The notes under the pieces: model-generated | Seen by the model: the letters and a program-made list of their open reading frames with translations, nothing else | Databases searched by the model: none | Told to the model about the DNA's origin: nothing | Assembly (NCBI GenBank): GCA_900550465.1 | Contig: URSC01000011.1 | Coordinates: 33,260 to 97,259, forward strand | Reading direction: 5' to 3' | DNA from: an uncultured Alistipes sp. | Lineage (GTDB): Bacteria > Bacteroidota > Bacteroidia > Bacteroidales > UBA932 | Length of the DNA stretch: 64,000 bases | Made by a program: the position numbers and the translations under genes | Shown here: one piece after another, positions 26,794 to 35,014 of the stretch | How positions within the stretch are numbered: the stretch's first letter is position 1 | Layout of the letters: every line of letters starts with the position of its first letter

Positions 26794-26940
26794 ATGGAAG
26801 AAATGAGCTTTAAGGAGAAAGCCGGCCTCTCCGCGGACACCATGCTGCCGCCCATGGCCGGGGGAAGATTTCTGTGGTACATCGCAGCCGTCACAGCCGT
26901 TCTGCTGCTGTCGGCGCTGCCTCTGCTTCCAGTATTCTAA
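26794..26940 (+). CDS. Small membrane-like peptide with Gly-Gly motif (candidate 1)
   Basis: 48-codon ORF directly upstream of the C39-peptidase transporter and in the same transcription unit. A 24-residue polar N-terminus ends in LSADTMLPPMAGG, with hydrophobic residues at -4 (Met) and -7 (Leu) relative to the double glycine, as in GG leaders. The remaining 24 residues are almost entirely hydrophobic (FLWYIAAVTAVLLLSALPLL). It could be a GG-processed membrane-active peptide or simply a one-span accessory protein. The ORF is seen; export is inference. Coding is supported by GC-rich third positions and its place between promoter and transporter. Confidence 0.5.
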   Translation: MEEMSFKEKAGLSADTMLPPMAGGRFLWYIAAVTAVLLLSALPLLPVF

Positions 26941-26977
26941 GGTATAACCTGCGATCAACATTCTGGAGGGGAAGGCC

Positions 26978-29074
26978 ATGAAGAAGGAGATCAAAGTCAG
27001 ACAACATGACAATACCGACTGCGCCGCCGCATGCGTCGCCTCGGTATGCGCACACTACGGGCTGAGGCTGCCGCTGCTCCGCATCAGGGAAGCATGCGGC
27101 ACAGGCCCGGACGGCACCAGCCTGCAGGGCATCATAGACGCCTGCGGCAGGCTGGGGATGGACGCAGCGGGACTGCGTGCCAAGGAAAAGCACATAACGG
27201 ACCTGCAGGAAGCCGTCAAGCCGGTGATCCTGCACCTCAGGAAAAAGAACGGATGGCTGCACTATGTGGTCCTCTATGCCCTTGACGACAGCACGGCGAC
27301 GGTCATGGACCCCGAGGACGGAGAGATTCACAGGATGAGCCCGGCCGACCTGGAAGAGGAGTGGAGCGGATTCATAGTAGCCCTCGCCCCCTCCCCGTCC
27401 TTTCAGAAAGGCGACCGCAGGACCCCGGTCCTGGCCCGGTTCAAGGAGATTCTGCTCTATTATAAGAAGGAGCTGGCGATGGTCCTGGCAGGCTCGGCCG
27501 CCTTCATCGCCGCCACTCTCAGCACCTCCCTCTTCCTGCAGAGGATCATCGACGACGTCATACCTTCCGGAGACAGAGGAGCCCTCGCCGCCATAGGAGC
27601 CGTCATGCTCTGCCTGGCCGGCCTCACCTGGCTGGTATCCTACATGCGCTCGGTCCTGCTGGTAAGGACCAGCCTTCAGATAGACTGCCGCCTGATCATG
27701 AGCTATTTCGGGAAACTGTTCTCCCTGCCGGTATCATTCTTCGACTCCATGAGCAGCGGAGAGATGAACTCCAGGGTATCGGACGCCTACAGGATACGCT
27801 CCTTCATCACCGGACGGCTGCTGATCATGGCCGTCAGCGTCCTCACCCTACTGCTGGCCACCGCCATACTCATGACATTCTACTGGAAGCTTACCCTCAT
27901 CACCATGAGCTTCATTCCCGTATTCATTCTGCTGTACCGCATATCCGACAGGGTAAACCGAAGGCTCAACCGCAGGATCATCGAGGCCAACGCCTCATTC
28001 GAGCAGACCAATATCGAATGGCTGTCCTCCGTCCGGGCCGTCAAATACTTCGGCGCCTCCCGGGAGGCCGTCCGGCAGATCGGCCGGAAATATTTCCGGA
28101 CTGCGGACGCCATGTACCGCGGAGGCGTGTTCACCTCGGCGATGGCCTCCTCATCCGATACGGTCAGCCGGCTGGTCCACACGGTCACCCTCACGGCAGG
28201 CGCCTTCTTCGTCCTGCGCTCCGAGCTCACGGTGGGCGAGCTGGTCTCGTTCTTCTCCTTCGCAGCCCTGCTCACCTCCCCCATCGTCATGCTCATAGAG
28301 AGCAGCAGAGAGATTACCGAGGCCAGGATATCGGCAGAGAGGATATTCGACATCCTGGACATGGATGACGAAGCCGGCGGAGAGACCCTGGACTTCACCC
28401 CTTCCGCGGCCGACAGGATAGAAGTGCGCGGGCTGGGCTTCTCCTTCCCCGGACGGATGAAACTGCTGGACGGTCTGTCCTTTGACATTGAGCCGGGAAA
28501 GGTACATCTCATCCGCGGAGCCAACGGCAGCGGCAAGAGCACCATCGCGGCCCTGCTGATGCGGGGATACACGCCCCAGGAGGGACGGATCACCGTCGGG
28601 GGGACCGACATCCGGAACATACCCCTGGACAGGTGGAGGAGGCACATCAGCATCGTGCCCCAGAAACCGGACATCTTCGACGGCACCATACTCGACAACA
28701 TAGTCATGGGCGACAGCGGATACGACATCCGGGAAGTGACGGCGGCCTGCGCCATCGCGGGCCTGGCTCCCACTCTGGAGTCCCTGCCCGGAGGCCTGCT
28801 GGCCCACACCGGAGAACACGCCGGCCGGCTCTCCGGCGGAGAGAGGCAGAAGGTAGCGCTGGCCAGAGCCCTGTACCGCAGACCGAAAGTACTCATACTG
28901 GACGAGGCCGCCACACACCTGGACAGCGACAGCCGTACAAGACTCACGGAGACCATCCTGACACTCAAGGAGAAAGGCATCACAGTCATACTCATCTCCC
29001 ACGAGCAGGAGGCGGCCTCACTGGCAGACAACATTATCGATATCAATAAAAAGAATGCGCATTCACAGGCGTAA
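26978..29074 (+). CDS. Peptidase C39-containing ABC exporter (PCAT)
   Basis: 698 aa bifunctional transporter that removes GG leaders from peptides and exports them across the inner membrane. An N-terminal C39 domain (1-135) has Q9, catalytic C15 (DNTDCAAAC), H95 (GWLHYVVLY) and D111 (VMDPEDG). A six-span ABC membrane domain follows (about 155-440), and then an ATPase domain (about 480-690) with Walker A GANGSGKST, signature LSGGERQKVALARAL and Walker B VLILDEA. The ATG has a strong GGAGGGG ribosome-binding sequence. Small GG-motif ORFs on both sides and TolC/HlyD genes downstream make a self-contained type I peptide export system. Confidence 0.93.
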   Translation: MKKEIKVRQHDNTDCAAACVASVCAHYGLRLPLLRIREACGTGPDGTSLQGIIDACGRLGMDAAGLRAKEKHITDLQEAVKPVILHLRKKNGWLHYVVLYALDDSTATVMDPEDGEIHRMSPADLEEEWSGFIVALAPSPSFQKGDRRTPVLARFKEILLYYKKELAMVLAGSAAFIAATLSTSLFLQRIIDDVIPSGDRGALAAIGAVMLCLAGLTWLVSYMRSVLLVRTSLQIDCRLIMSYFGKLFSLPVSFFDSMSSGEMNSRVSDAYRIRSFITGRLLIMAVSVLTLLLATAILMTFYWKLTLITMSFIPVFILLYRISDRVNRRLNRRIIEANASFEQTNIEWLSSVRAVKYFGASREAVRQIGRKYFRTADAMYRGGVFTSAMASSSDTVSRLVHTVTLTAGAFFVLRSELTVGELVSFFSFAALLTSPIVMLIESSREITEARISAERIFDILDMDDEAGGETLDFTPSAADRIEVRGLGFSFPGRMKLLDGLSFDIEPGKVHLIRGANGSGKSTIAALLMRGYTPQEGRITVGGTDIRNIPLDRWRRHISIVPQKPDIFDGTILDNIVMGDSGYDIREVTAACAIAGLAPTLESLPGGLLAHTGEHAGRLSGGERQKVALARALYRRPKVLILDEAATHLDSDSRTRLTETILTLKEKGITVILISHEQEAASLADNIIDINKKNAHSQA

Positions 29075-29098
29075 GCCGCGGCGCCTTTCATCCGCGGC
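29075..29098 (+). promoter_or_regulatory. Hairpin between exporter and peptide genes
   Basis: A 7-bp perfect GC stem (GCCGCGG / CCGCGGC) with a 10-nt loop lies immediately after the transporter stop, without a following T-run. It could protect a processed mRNA end or act as a partial attenuator, setting different levels for transporter and peptides. The role is inference. Confidence 0.4.
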
Positions 29099-29121
29099 AC
29101 CACCATTAAATTCTAAACATC

Positions 29122-29310
29122 ATGGAAAGAATTATCAACAGCTACGCAGGGTTTGAATGTATTAATTCCGACCTGAGCACCACAGTCTATGGCGGCGGCA
29201 TCTGGGCCGGAGTCATAAGAGTCATCAAGAAGCACCTGGACCAGTTCTTCCTCGGCATCATTGAAGGATGGACAGGGCAGGATATCGTAAGTTCAATGTC
29301 TAACTCCTAA
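29122..29310 (+). CDS. Candidate GG-leader peptide precursor (candidate 2)
   Basis: 62 aa ORF starting 47 bp after the exporter. The N-terminal 25 residues (MERIINSYAG... STTVYGG) end in a glycine doublet/triplet with Val at -4. The predicted mature part of about 37 aa contains Trp, several Lys/Arg and long hydrophobic stretches (IWAGVIRVIKKHLDQFF), consistent with an amphipathic helix. It shares the MER-x-I start and one leader cysteine with candidate 3. No known bacteriocin family is recognised. Leader status and secretion are inferred from context. Confidence 0.6.
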   Translation: MERIINSYAGFECINSDLSTTVYGGGIWAGVIRVIKKHLDQFFLGIIEGWTGQDIVSSMSNS

Positions 29311-29321
29311 TATCTCAGACT

Positions 29322-29498
29322 ATGGAACGGTTCATCACTATTGAAAGAGTCCAGGCATGCTCAGTCATAGGAGGAGCAGCCTCACAGGAAGGAAGAGTAG
29401 TCAGAATGCTGGGACGACTGGTCGGAGCAGCCCTCAGGGCACTCTACGACCTGCTCACAGGAGAATACCGCAAACCGCAGGCGGCCGCATCGTGGTAA
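29322..29498 (+). CDS. Candidate GG-leader peptide precursor (candidate 3)
   Basis: 58 aa ORF beginning 11 bp after candidate 2. The putative 18-residue leader is MERFITIERVQACSVIGG, with Val at -4. The 40-residue remainder is rich in Arg and Ala/Leu/Val with a net positive charge (GRVVRMLGRLVGAALRAL), typical of a cationic amphipathic helix, followed by a polar tail. Shared features with candidate 2 (MER start, leader cysteine, a helix ending in a glycine turn) suggest a family or a two-peptide pair. A strong terminator follows. The ORF is seen; the function is inference. Confidence 0.55.
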   Translation: MERFITIERVQACSVIGGAASQEGRVVRMLGRLVGAALRALYDLLTGEYRKPQAAASW

Positions 29499-29519
29499 CG
29501 CCGTTATGACATGATATCT

Positions 29520-29554
29520 GTCCGCCGGAGCGGATTGTTCTCCGGCGGACTTTA
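29520..29554 (+). terminator. Terminator after the peptide genes
   Basis: An 11-bp perfect stem (GTCCGCCGGAG / CTCCGGCGGAC) with a 9-nt loop is followed by TTTAT. It separates the peptide/transporter unit from the TolC-HlyD unit, which has its own promoter. Confidence 0.8.
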
Positions 29555-29572
29555 TCCATGAGTATTTTTTGT

Positions 29573-29580
29573 TATTTTTG
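29573..29580 (+). promoter_or_regulatory. -7 element of the tolC-like operon
   Basis: TATTTTTG fits the TAnnTTTG consensus, 16 bp before the ATG at 29597. It lies downstream of the in-frame ATG at 29558, which is therefore excluded as the start. Confidence 0.5.
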
Positions 29581-29596
29581 TAGATTTGATTTTAAT

Positions 29597-30946
29597 ATGC
29601 AGGTTTCCGCCATAAAACATACGGCTGCGGTCATAGCCCTGACCATGCTCCTATCAGTTACCCTCACAGCCCAGGATGTCTGGACTCTAGAGAGATGTAT
29701 AGAGTATGCCTGGGCCAACAACCTTACGGTACAGAAGCAGAACCTGGAAGTCTCCCGCAGCGGGAATCAGCTGCTGCAGGACAAGCTGGACTTTCTGCCC
29801 AGCCTGAGCGCATCCTTCGGACACAGCCTCAACTGGGGCCGGTCCGTCGACCTGCAGAACCTGGAAATCATCCGCAACAAACTGTCCCAGAGCACAAGTG
29901 CCTCCGCCAACGCCTCCGTCTACCTCCTGGACGGACTCTCCAAACTGTACAGCCTGCAGAGTTCCCGAAAGAACCTGGAGATATCCATACAGGAAGTAGA
30001 GAGACTCAAGGGCGAGATATCCGTATCCATTGCCAAGAGTTACCTTCAGATCCTTCTGTCTCAGGAAATCCTGGCAGCCGCGGAAGAGAGCTTCCAGTCC
30101 ATATCCGAGCAGAGGGAGCGCACCGCGCTGCTGGTCGAGGCCGGAAGCCAGCCCTACTCCGCACTGCTGGAGATAGAGTCACAGCTGGCATCCGAGAGAG
30201 TGCAGGTAGTGACCGCACAGGGCCAGGTTACTGCCAACACTCTGGCCCTGCAGCAGCTGCTGGACCTGCCCTACAGCGCGGACTTCCGTATTGCCGCTCC
30301 GGACATCAGTCTGACAGCCGCAACATACACGGGCGGAAACACCGACGACATCTATGCCTCCGCCCAGTCCATGCCCGTAATCCGGAGCGCCAGACTGGCA
30401 CTGGAGAAGGGAGACCTGGACCTCAGGACCGCCCAGGGACAGTTCTGGCCCAAGATATCCCTGTCGGCCAGTTACGGAACATTCTACAGTTCCTCCTCCT
30501 ACGCTCCGGACGGCAGCACCTATCCCTTCTTCGAGCAGTTCCGGGACAACATCAACCCGGCTATAAGCATCGGCCTGAGCATTCCCATTTTCAACAACTG
30601 GACAGTCCGCACCAACGTTAAGAACGCCAGGCTGTCCAGACAGAGTCTCGAGCTGGACCTGCGCATCAGGCAGCAGGAACTGTACAAGGAGATCCAGACA
30701 GCCGTCACTGAAGCCGGGACATATCTCCGGCAGATGGAGGCGACCATGGCCAATGTATCCTCCATGGAAGAGTCCTTCAGGTATGTGGAGGAGAAGTTCA
30801 ATGCCGGAGCCCTCAACGGTACAGACTATACCGTGGCCCGGACCAACCTCTTCAAGGCCCGCTCGGAATATATTCAGGCCAAGTACCAGTACGTCTTCCA
30901 GCTCAAGATTATAGATTATTACAAGGGGCTGCCCCTGACGCTATAA
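29597..30946 (+). CDS. TolC family outer-membrane channel
   Basis: 449 aa outer-membrane efflux protein. A signal peptide (VSAIKHTAAVIALTMLLSVTLTA, cut before QDVWTLERC) is followed by two OEP repeats with long helical-hairpin heptads (for example ESQLASERVQVVTAQGQVTANTLALQQLLDLP at about 206-237 and the C-terminal RQSLELDLRIRQQELYKEIQTAV). It would form the trimeric channel through which the peptide exporter and HlyD-type adaptor discharge. The start at 29597 is chosen from the promoter position and the signal peptide. The HlyD gene follows after 10 bp. Confidence 0.92.
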   Translation: MQVSAIKHTAAVIALTMLLSVTLTAQDVWTLERCIEYAWANNLTVQKQNLEVSRSGNQLLQDKLDFLPSLSASFGHSLNWGRSVDLQNLEIIRNKLSQSTSASANASVYLLDGLSKLYSLQSSRKNLEISIQEVERLKGEISVSIAKSYLQILLSQEILAAAEESFQSISEQRERTALLVEAGSQPYSALLEIESQLASERVQVVTAQGQVTANTLALQQLLDLPYSADFRIAAPDISLTAATYTGGNTDDIYASAQSMPVIRSARLALEKGDLDLRTAQGQFWPKISLSASYGTFYSSSSYAPDGSTYPFFEQFRDNINPAISIGLSIPIFNNWTVRTNVKNARLSRQSLELDLRIRQQELYKEIQTAVTEAGTYLRQMEATMANVSSMEESFRYVEEKFNAGALNGTDYTVARTNLFKARSEYIQAKYQYVFQLKIIDYYKGLPLTL

Positions 30947-30956
30947 AGGACATATT

Positions 30957-32189
30957 ATGAAAAAGAAAAAGAATAAAGCACTTAGAAATATCCTTGCAGC
31001 CGTGGCTGTAATTCTGGCGGCTGCCATAATATACGCCGTCCTCGGTCAGGAGAACGGGGAGCCCGTCACTGTTGCCGTACCCTCCACAGGCACGATAGTA
31101 GAGAGGATTCCGGCCAACGGCAAGATCCACCCCGTTACGGAGGTCAAGATATCTCCTGACGTCTCGGGAGAGATTATAGAGTTGAATGTAGAGGAGGGAG
31201 ACCGCGTCAGCCGGGGAGACCTGGTCATCAAGATCAAGCAGGACGTGTACATCTCCCTGCGGGACAGGGCCGCCGCCACCCTGAACGCGACCCGGGCCCA
31301 GTACCAGCAGCAGAAAGCCAGCTTCACCCAGGCCGAGCAGAACTACATGCGCAACAAGCAGCTATACGGGCAGAAAGCCATATCCCTCCAGGAGTTTCAG
31401 GCCTCCACCGCAGAGTATGAGATGGCCCGCGAACAGCTCAACGCCGCCGAGTACAACATCGAGAGCGCCGTAGCCTCCCTCGACGAGGCCGAGGAGAACC
31501 TCACCAAGACCGTCATCTACTCCCCTATTGACGGCATCGTCTCCAGCCTCAGCGTGGAGAAGGGCGAGAGAGTGGTCGGAACTTCCCAGATGGCGGGAAC
31601 GGAGATGCTCCGTATAGCGGACTTCGACATGATGGAAGTACTGGTGGATGTCAACGAGAACGACATCATCCGCATAACCAAGGGAGACACCGCGGATATA
31701 GAGGTTGACGCCTACCCCGGCAGGACGTTCAAGGGAGTGGTGACCCAGATAGCCAACTCGGCCAAGAATCTGGGCAGTACGACTGCCGCCCTGACCGACG
31801 TGACCAATTTCGAGGTCAAGGTACGCATCCTCCGGGAGTCCTACGCCGACCTGCTGACCTCCGACCCGATTCCGTTCCGCCCCGGCATGTCGGCATCGGT
31901 AGAGATCGAGACCGAGCGCAAGGACGGAGTGACGAAGATACCCCTGCAGGCCGTGACACCTGACGGCTGCGTGTTCGTTCTGGACCGTCAGTCATCGACA
32001 GTCCGCAAAGTTGCGGTCACCACAGGCATACAGGACATTGGGAATATCGAGGTAATATCGGGGCTGGGAGCCGCGGACACGGTCGAGATAGTCACCGGGC
32101 CCTACAGCACCATCAGCAGAATACTCGAGGACGGCATGGAAGTCCGCCCTCAGACAGACAATGAAAACACCAAAGACAATGAACAATAG
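30957..32189 (+). CDS. HlyD/MacA family periplasmic adaptor
   Basis: 410 aa membrane-fusion protein. A membrane anchor (about residues 9-27) precedes a biotinyl-lipoyl-like domain (VSGEIIELNVEEGDRVSRGDLV, about 62-83), a long coiled-coil hairpin (about 95-190), the second lipoyl half (TVIYSPIDGIVSSLSVEKGERV) and beta-barrel and membrane-proximal domains (about 215-390). MacA-type adaptors link an inner-membrane ABC protein to TolC. No MacB-like permease is adjacent, so the C39 exporter 2 kb upstream is the natural partner. Its stop overlaps the tsaB start by 11 bp. Confidence 0.9.
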   Translation: MKKKKNKALRNILAAVAVILAAAIIYAVLGQENGEPVTVAVPSTGTIVERIPANGKIHPVTEVKISPDVSGEIIELNVEEGDRVSRGDLVIKIKQDVYISLRDRAAATLNATRAQYQQQKASFTQAEQNYMRNKQLYGQKAISLQEFQASTAEYEMAREQLNAAEYNIESAVASLDEAEENLTKTVIYSPIDGIVSSLSVEKGERVVGTSQMAGTEMLRIADFDMMEVLVDVNENDIIRITKGDTADIEVDAYPGRTFKGVVTQIANSAKNLGSTTAALTDVTNFEVKVRILRESYADLLTSDPIPFRPGMSASVEIETERKDGVTKIPLQAVTPDGCVFVLDRQSSTVRKVAVTTGIQDIGNIEVISGLGAADTVEIVTGPYSTISRILEDGMEVRPQTDNENTKDNEQ

Positions 32190-32919
32190 AATACTGCTCA
32201 TAGAGACGGCCACCGACGTATGCTCCGTCGCCGTCTCGGAAGGAAATGAAATCCTCTCGTCAGGACACATCACAGAGGCCAGGAGCCAGGCCTCACAGCT
32301 GGCTCCGCTGATACAGGACACAGTCAGCCGCGCAGGAATGCGGATACAGGACCTTGCAGCCGTCGCCGTCAGTTCCGGTCCCGGCTCCTACACAGGACTG
32401 CGGGTAGGCGTCTCCACAGCCAAGGGCATCTGCTTCGGTGCCGGAATACCGTTGATAGGCATAGAGACCCTCACTGCCATAGCCTGCGGGACTCTCAAGA
32501 CCGGAGCTGCGCAGGAAGATCCTGACGGCACCGTGATAATTCCGATGATCGACGCCCGCCGCATGGAGGTATACACAGCATTGTACGATTCTTCGGCTCA
32601 GCGCATTTCGGAGACTGAGGCGGTAGTGCTCACTCCTGATACCTTCTCCGGTACTCTGGAAAAATACCACCGCGTCATATTCACAGGAGACGGAGCCGCC
32701 AAATATGAGAATATGCTCCCGGAGCAATACAAGGACAGATGCATCTTCCTGCCCTCCCGTCCCGAAGCCGCAGACATGGCCGCCGCAGCCTTCCGGGCCC
32801 TGCAAGAAAAAAGGTTCGAAGACACAGCGTACTTCGAACCCTTCTATCTTAAGGAATTCATTGCAGCCGACCCGTCCAGGAAGATCGAGGCCGTACTGCA
32901 TCCAGAGCGCCGGCTATAG
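32179..32919 (+). CDS. tsaB: tRNA t6A biosynthesis protein TsaB
   Basis: 246 aa ASKHA-fold pseudo-enzyme that scaffolds TsaD and TsaE in making threonylcarbamoyl-adenosine at position 37 of ANN-decoding tRNAs. Family motifs are ILLIETATDVCSVAVSEG at the N-terminus, VSSGPGSYTGLRVGVSTAKG (about 65-84) and IPMIDARRMEVYTALY (about 120-135). The ATG at 32179 gives a standard N-terminus; an ATG at 32161 adds six residues inside the HlyD gene. It is convergent with, and overlaps by 6 bp, the TlpA-like gene. Confidence 0.93.
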   Translation: MNNRILLIETATDVCSVAVSEGNEILSSGHITEARSQASQLAPLIQDTVSRAGMRIQDLAAVAVSSGPGSYTGLRVGVSTAKGICFGAGIPLIGIETLTAIACGTLKTGAAQEDPDGTVIIPMIDARRMEVYTALYDSSAQRISETEAVVLTPDTFSGTLEKYHRVIFTGDGAAKYENMLPEQYKDRCIFLPSRPEAADMAAAAFRALQEKRFEDTAYFEPFYLKEFIAADPSRKIEAVLHPERRL

Positions 32920-34083
32920 CAGGCGGCGTATCTCGTTCTCCAGCATGCGCATATCAAACACATCCCTGGACTGTATGCTGCCGTCACGGGATATCACATA
33001 CATCGAAGGAAGTTGAGTGATGTTGTACAGCATCGCTCCCACAGAGGCACCGGCCGCAGGGTCGCATACGCTGATCCAGGGCAGCCCCTGCTCCTTGACC
33101 TGCATGGCCCATGCCGTCTTATTGGAATTGAGGCCCACCTGATATATCTCCAGTCCGCGCCGGTGATACTTCTCATAGAGCATCTTAAGATCTGTGTTGT
33201 ACACTCTCTGCTGAACATTGGAGGCATCCCAGAACATCAGCACTATAACATTGCCTTTGAGGGCTGTAAGGGACTGCTGCTGACCGTTTACGTCACTGAG
33301 CACAATCTCCGGAAAGTCCACTTCCTCTGCAGAAGCCATACGGTTCTGAATCTCCAGTGCATTACGTCTCAGGCTCACTTCATCTGCCAGAGACACCAGA
33401 TAGGGAGACGCAGGATACACTGTCCGGAGCGTATCATATACTCTCTCCATAAGGATGGCATCCGTAGCCTGGGCAAAAACAGGCAGACCGGAAGAAGTCT
33501 TCTGATACAGGACGGGTATTACAGAAAGAGACTTGGGGTGAGTGTAGATATACTTTATGGCATTCTGCTTGCACTTTACATAGAGAGTTCCCAGTTCGCG
33601 CTTGAGACGTGAGATCTCGGCCTGGTCTCCGTTTTCAGATATGGCTGCAAGCTCATTGGTAAGAGAATCGAATGCAGCATTGAATGCCTTGATGTCCGAA
33701 TCAACACCCTGCATAAGGACAGACTCCTCTGATCCCTCGACCGAGACTTTGGAGAGATCAGACCAGTCAGCGGTCACGCTCACTCTGTCCCTGTCCTGAA
33801 GCAAAAGCGGGACATTTCCTCCTTGACCATACGTAAGATACACGAATTCAGGCGAATCAGGATAGACTGTCACTTTATAGGCAACCTTCCCTTTGGATGT
33901 GTACACTGTATCCAACACCTGCATCTCGTTCATGGCCAGACGTGAGACCACTACTTCCGTACTGTCCGGAGCACCTTTTACCGTAAGACTTATACGCGCT
34001 GTATCCCTGTTTCCGCATGTTGTGAGAAGGGCTGTGAACAACGGCAGGGAAAATAAACAAATCCAGTAGTATTTCGATCTCAT
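32914..34083 (-). CDS. TlpA-like thioredoxin-fold lipoprotein without CXXC
   Basis: 389 aa predicted lipoprotein: signal with lipobox LLTTCGN (Cys about 23), a DUF4369-like beta domain (about 30-120), a helical middle and a C-terminal TlpA/AhpC-like thioredoxin fold (about 245-385; FPEIVLSDVNGQQQSLTALKGNVIVLMFWDASN). Where thiol reductases have WCxxC, this protein has WDASN, so it cannot be a disulfide oxidoreductase; the cis-proline loop (TQLPSMYVI) is retained. The role is unknown, perhaps structural or chaperone-like. The start at 34083 lies 4 bp after the HIT gene stop; a longer ATG at 34101 would overlap that gene. Confidence 0.85.
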   Translation of the reverse strand: MRSKYYWICLFSLPLFTALLTTCGNRDTARISLTVKGAPDSTEVVVSRLAMNEMQVLDTVYTSKGKVAYKVTVYPDSPEFVYLTYGQGGNVPLLLQDRDRVSVTADWSDLSKVSVEGSEESVLMQGVDSDIKAFNAAFDSLTNELAAISENGDQAEISRLKRELGTLYVKCKQNAIKYIYTHPKSLSVIPVLYQKTSSGLPVFAQATDAILMERVYDTLRTVYPASPYLVSLADEVSLRRNALEIQNRMASAEEVDFPEIVLSDVNGQQQSLTALKGNVIVLMFWDASNVQQRVYNTDLKMLYEKYHRRGLEIYQVGLNSNKTAWAMQVKEQGLPWISVCDPAAGASVGAMLYNITQLPSMYVISRDGSIQSRDVFDMRMLENEIRRLL

Positions 34084-34087
34084 AGAC

Positions 34088-34489
34088 TCAGAGCTTAGCA
34101 TATTCCGCAGCGATGGAGGCCGCCAGGGCCTCGAAGCGTTCGCCGCTCAGTGAAAGTTTCGTCTTCTTGAAATCCATGTCGCCCTCGCTGTCCAGGGGCA
34201 CCAGATGTATGTGTGCGTGAGGCACTTCCATCCCCAGCACGGCCACTCCTACCCTCTTGCAGGGAACTGCGGCCCTGACAGCCATGGCGACCTTACGGGC
34301 GAAAAGCTGCAGCTCCACGTAGGTCTGCTCGTCCAGATCGAAGAGGTAGTCCACCTCCTTCTTCGGAATAACCAGGGTATGTCCCTCCTTCAGGGGATTG
34401 ATGTCCAGAAATGCATAGCAGCTCTCGGTCTCGGCGACCTTGTAGGAGGGTATCTCCCCCTTTACTATTTTAGAAAAAACAGATGCCAT
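34088..34489 (-). CDS. HIT family nucleotide-binding hydrolase
   Basis: 133 aa histidine-triad protein that hydrolyses nucleoside phosphoramidates or dinucleotides. The catalytic motif is HAHIHLVPL (about residues 95-103); the N-terminal FSKIVKGEIPSYKV and the central GHTLVIPKKEV are standard. It lies 15 bp after greA on the minus strand and just before the TlpA-like gene, forming a small housekeeping operon. Confidence 0.95.
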   Translation of the reverse strand: MASVFSKIVKGEIPSYKVAETESCYAFLDINPLKEGHTLVIPKKEVDYLFDLDEQTYVELQLFARKVAMAVRAAVPCKRVGVAVLGMEVPHAHIHLVPLDSEGDMDFKKTKLSLSGERFEALAASIAAEYAKL

Positions 34490-34504
34490 AATTTCCTGTA
34501 CCGG

Positions 34505-34975
34505 TTAGAGTGAGATATCGAGGATTTCGAACTTCAGGATGCCGGAGGGAACCTTGACTTCCACCACCTCACCCTTGCGCTTGCCTATCAGGGCCTTGCC
34601 TATAGGGGTACCCGCAGCCAGCTTGCCCTCGCGGAAATTGGCCTCGCTCTCGCCGACCAGGGTGTACTGGACGGTGGTGTTGTTGAGCAGGTTCTTGAGT
34701 GTCACCTTGGTGAGCATCTGTACGTGGTCGGTGTTGATCTTGGACTCGTCGATGACGCGGGCGTTTGCCACGAGATTCTCGAGCTTGGATATCTTGAGCT
34801 CCAGAAGGCCCTGAGCCTCCTTGGCTGCATCGTATTCTGCGTTCTCCGAGAGGTCGCCCTTGTCCCTGGCCTCCGCGATCTGTCTGGAAATAACGGGACG
34901 CTGGCTGATGGCCTCCGCCAGTTCGGCCTTGAGCTTCTCAAGACCTTCGGCTGTTACATAATGAGTGTCTGACAT
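34505..34975 (-). CDS. greA: Transcription elongation factor GreA
   Basis: 156 aa factor that rescues backtracked RNA polymerase by stimulating transcript cleavage. The N-terminal coiled coil (about 1-75) has EGLEKLKAELAEA and the tip acidic pair DLSENAEYDAAKEAQ. The C-terminal FKBP-like domain ends with TPIGKALIGKRKGEVVEVKVPSG. Length and motifs are canonical. First gene of the greA-HIT-TlpA-like unit. Confidence 0.97.
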   Translation of the reverse strand: MSDTHYVTAEGLEKLKAELAEAISQRPVISRQIAEARDKGDLSENAEYDAAKEAQGLLELKISKLENLVANARVIDESKINTDHVQMLTKVTLKNLLNNTTVQYTLVGESEANFREGKLAAGTPIGKALIGKRKGEVVEVKVPSGILKFEILDISL

Positions 34976-35014
34976 AATTGACTTGTTCTGTTATTTTACA
35001 AAAATCAAAAAAAG

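Noticed and set aside
30957..32189. MacAB-TolC drug efflux operon
   Set aside because: No MacB permease follows the adaptor; the next gene is tsaB, and the nearest ABC protein is the C39 exporter.
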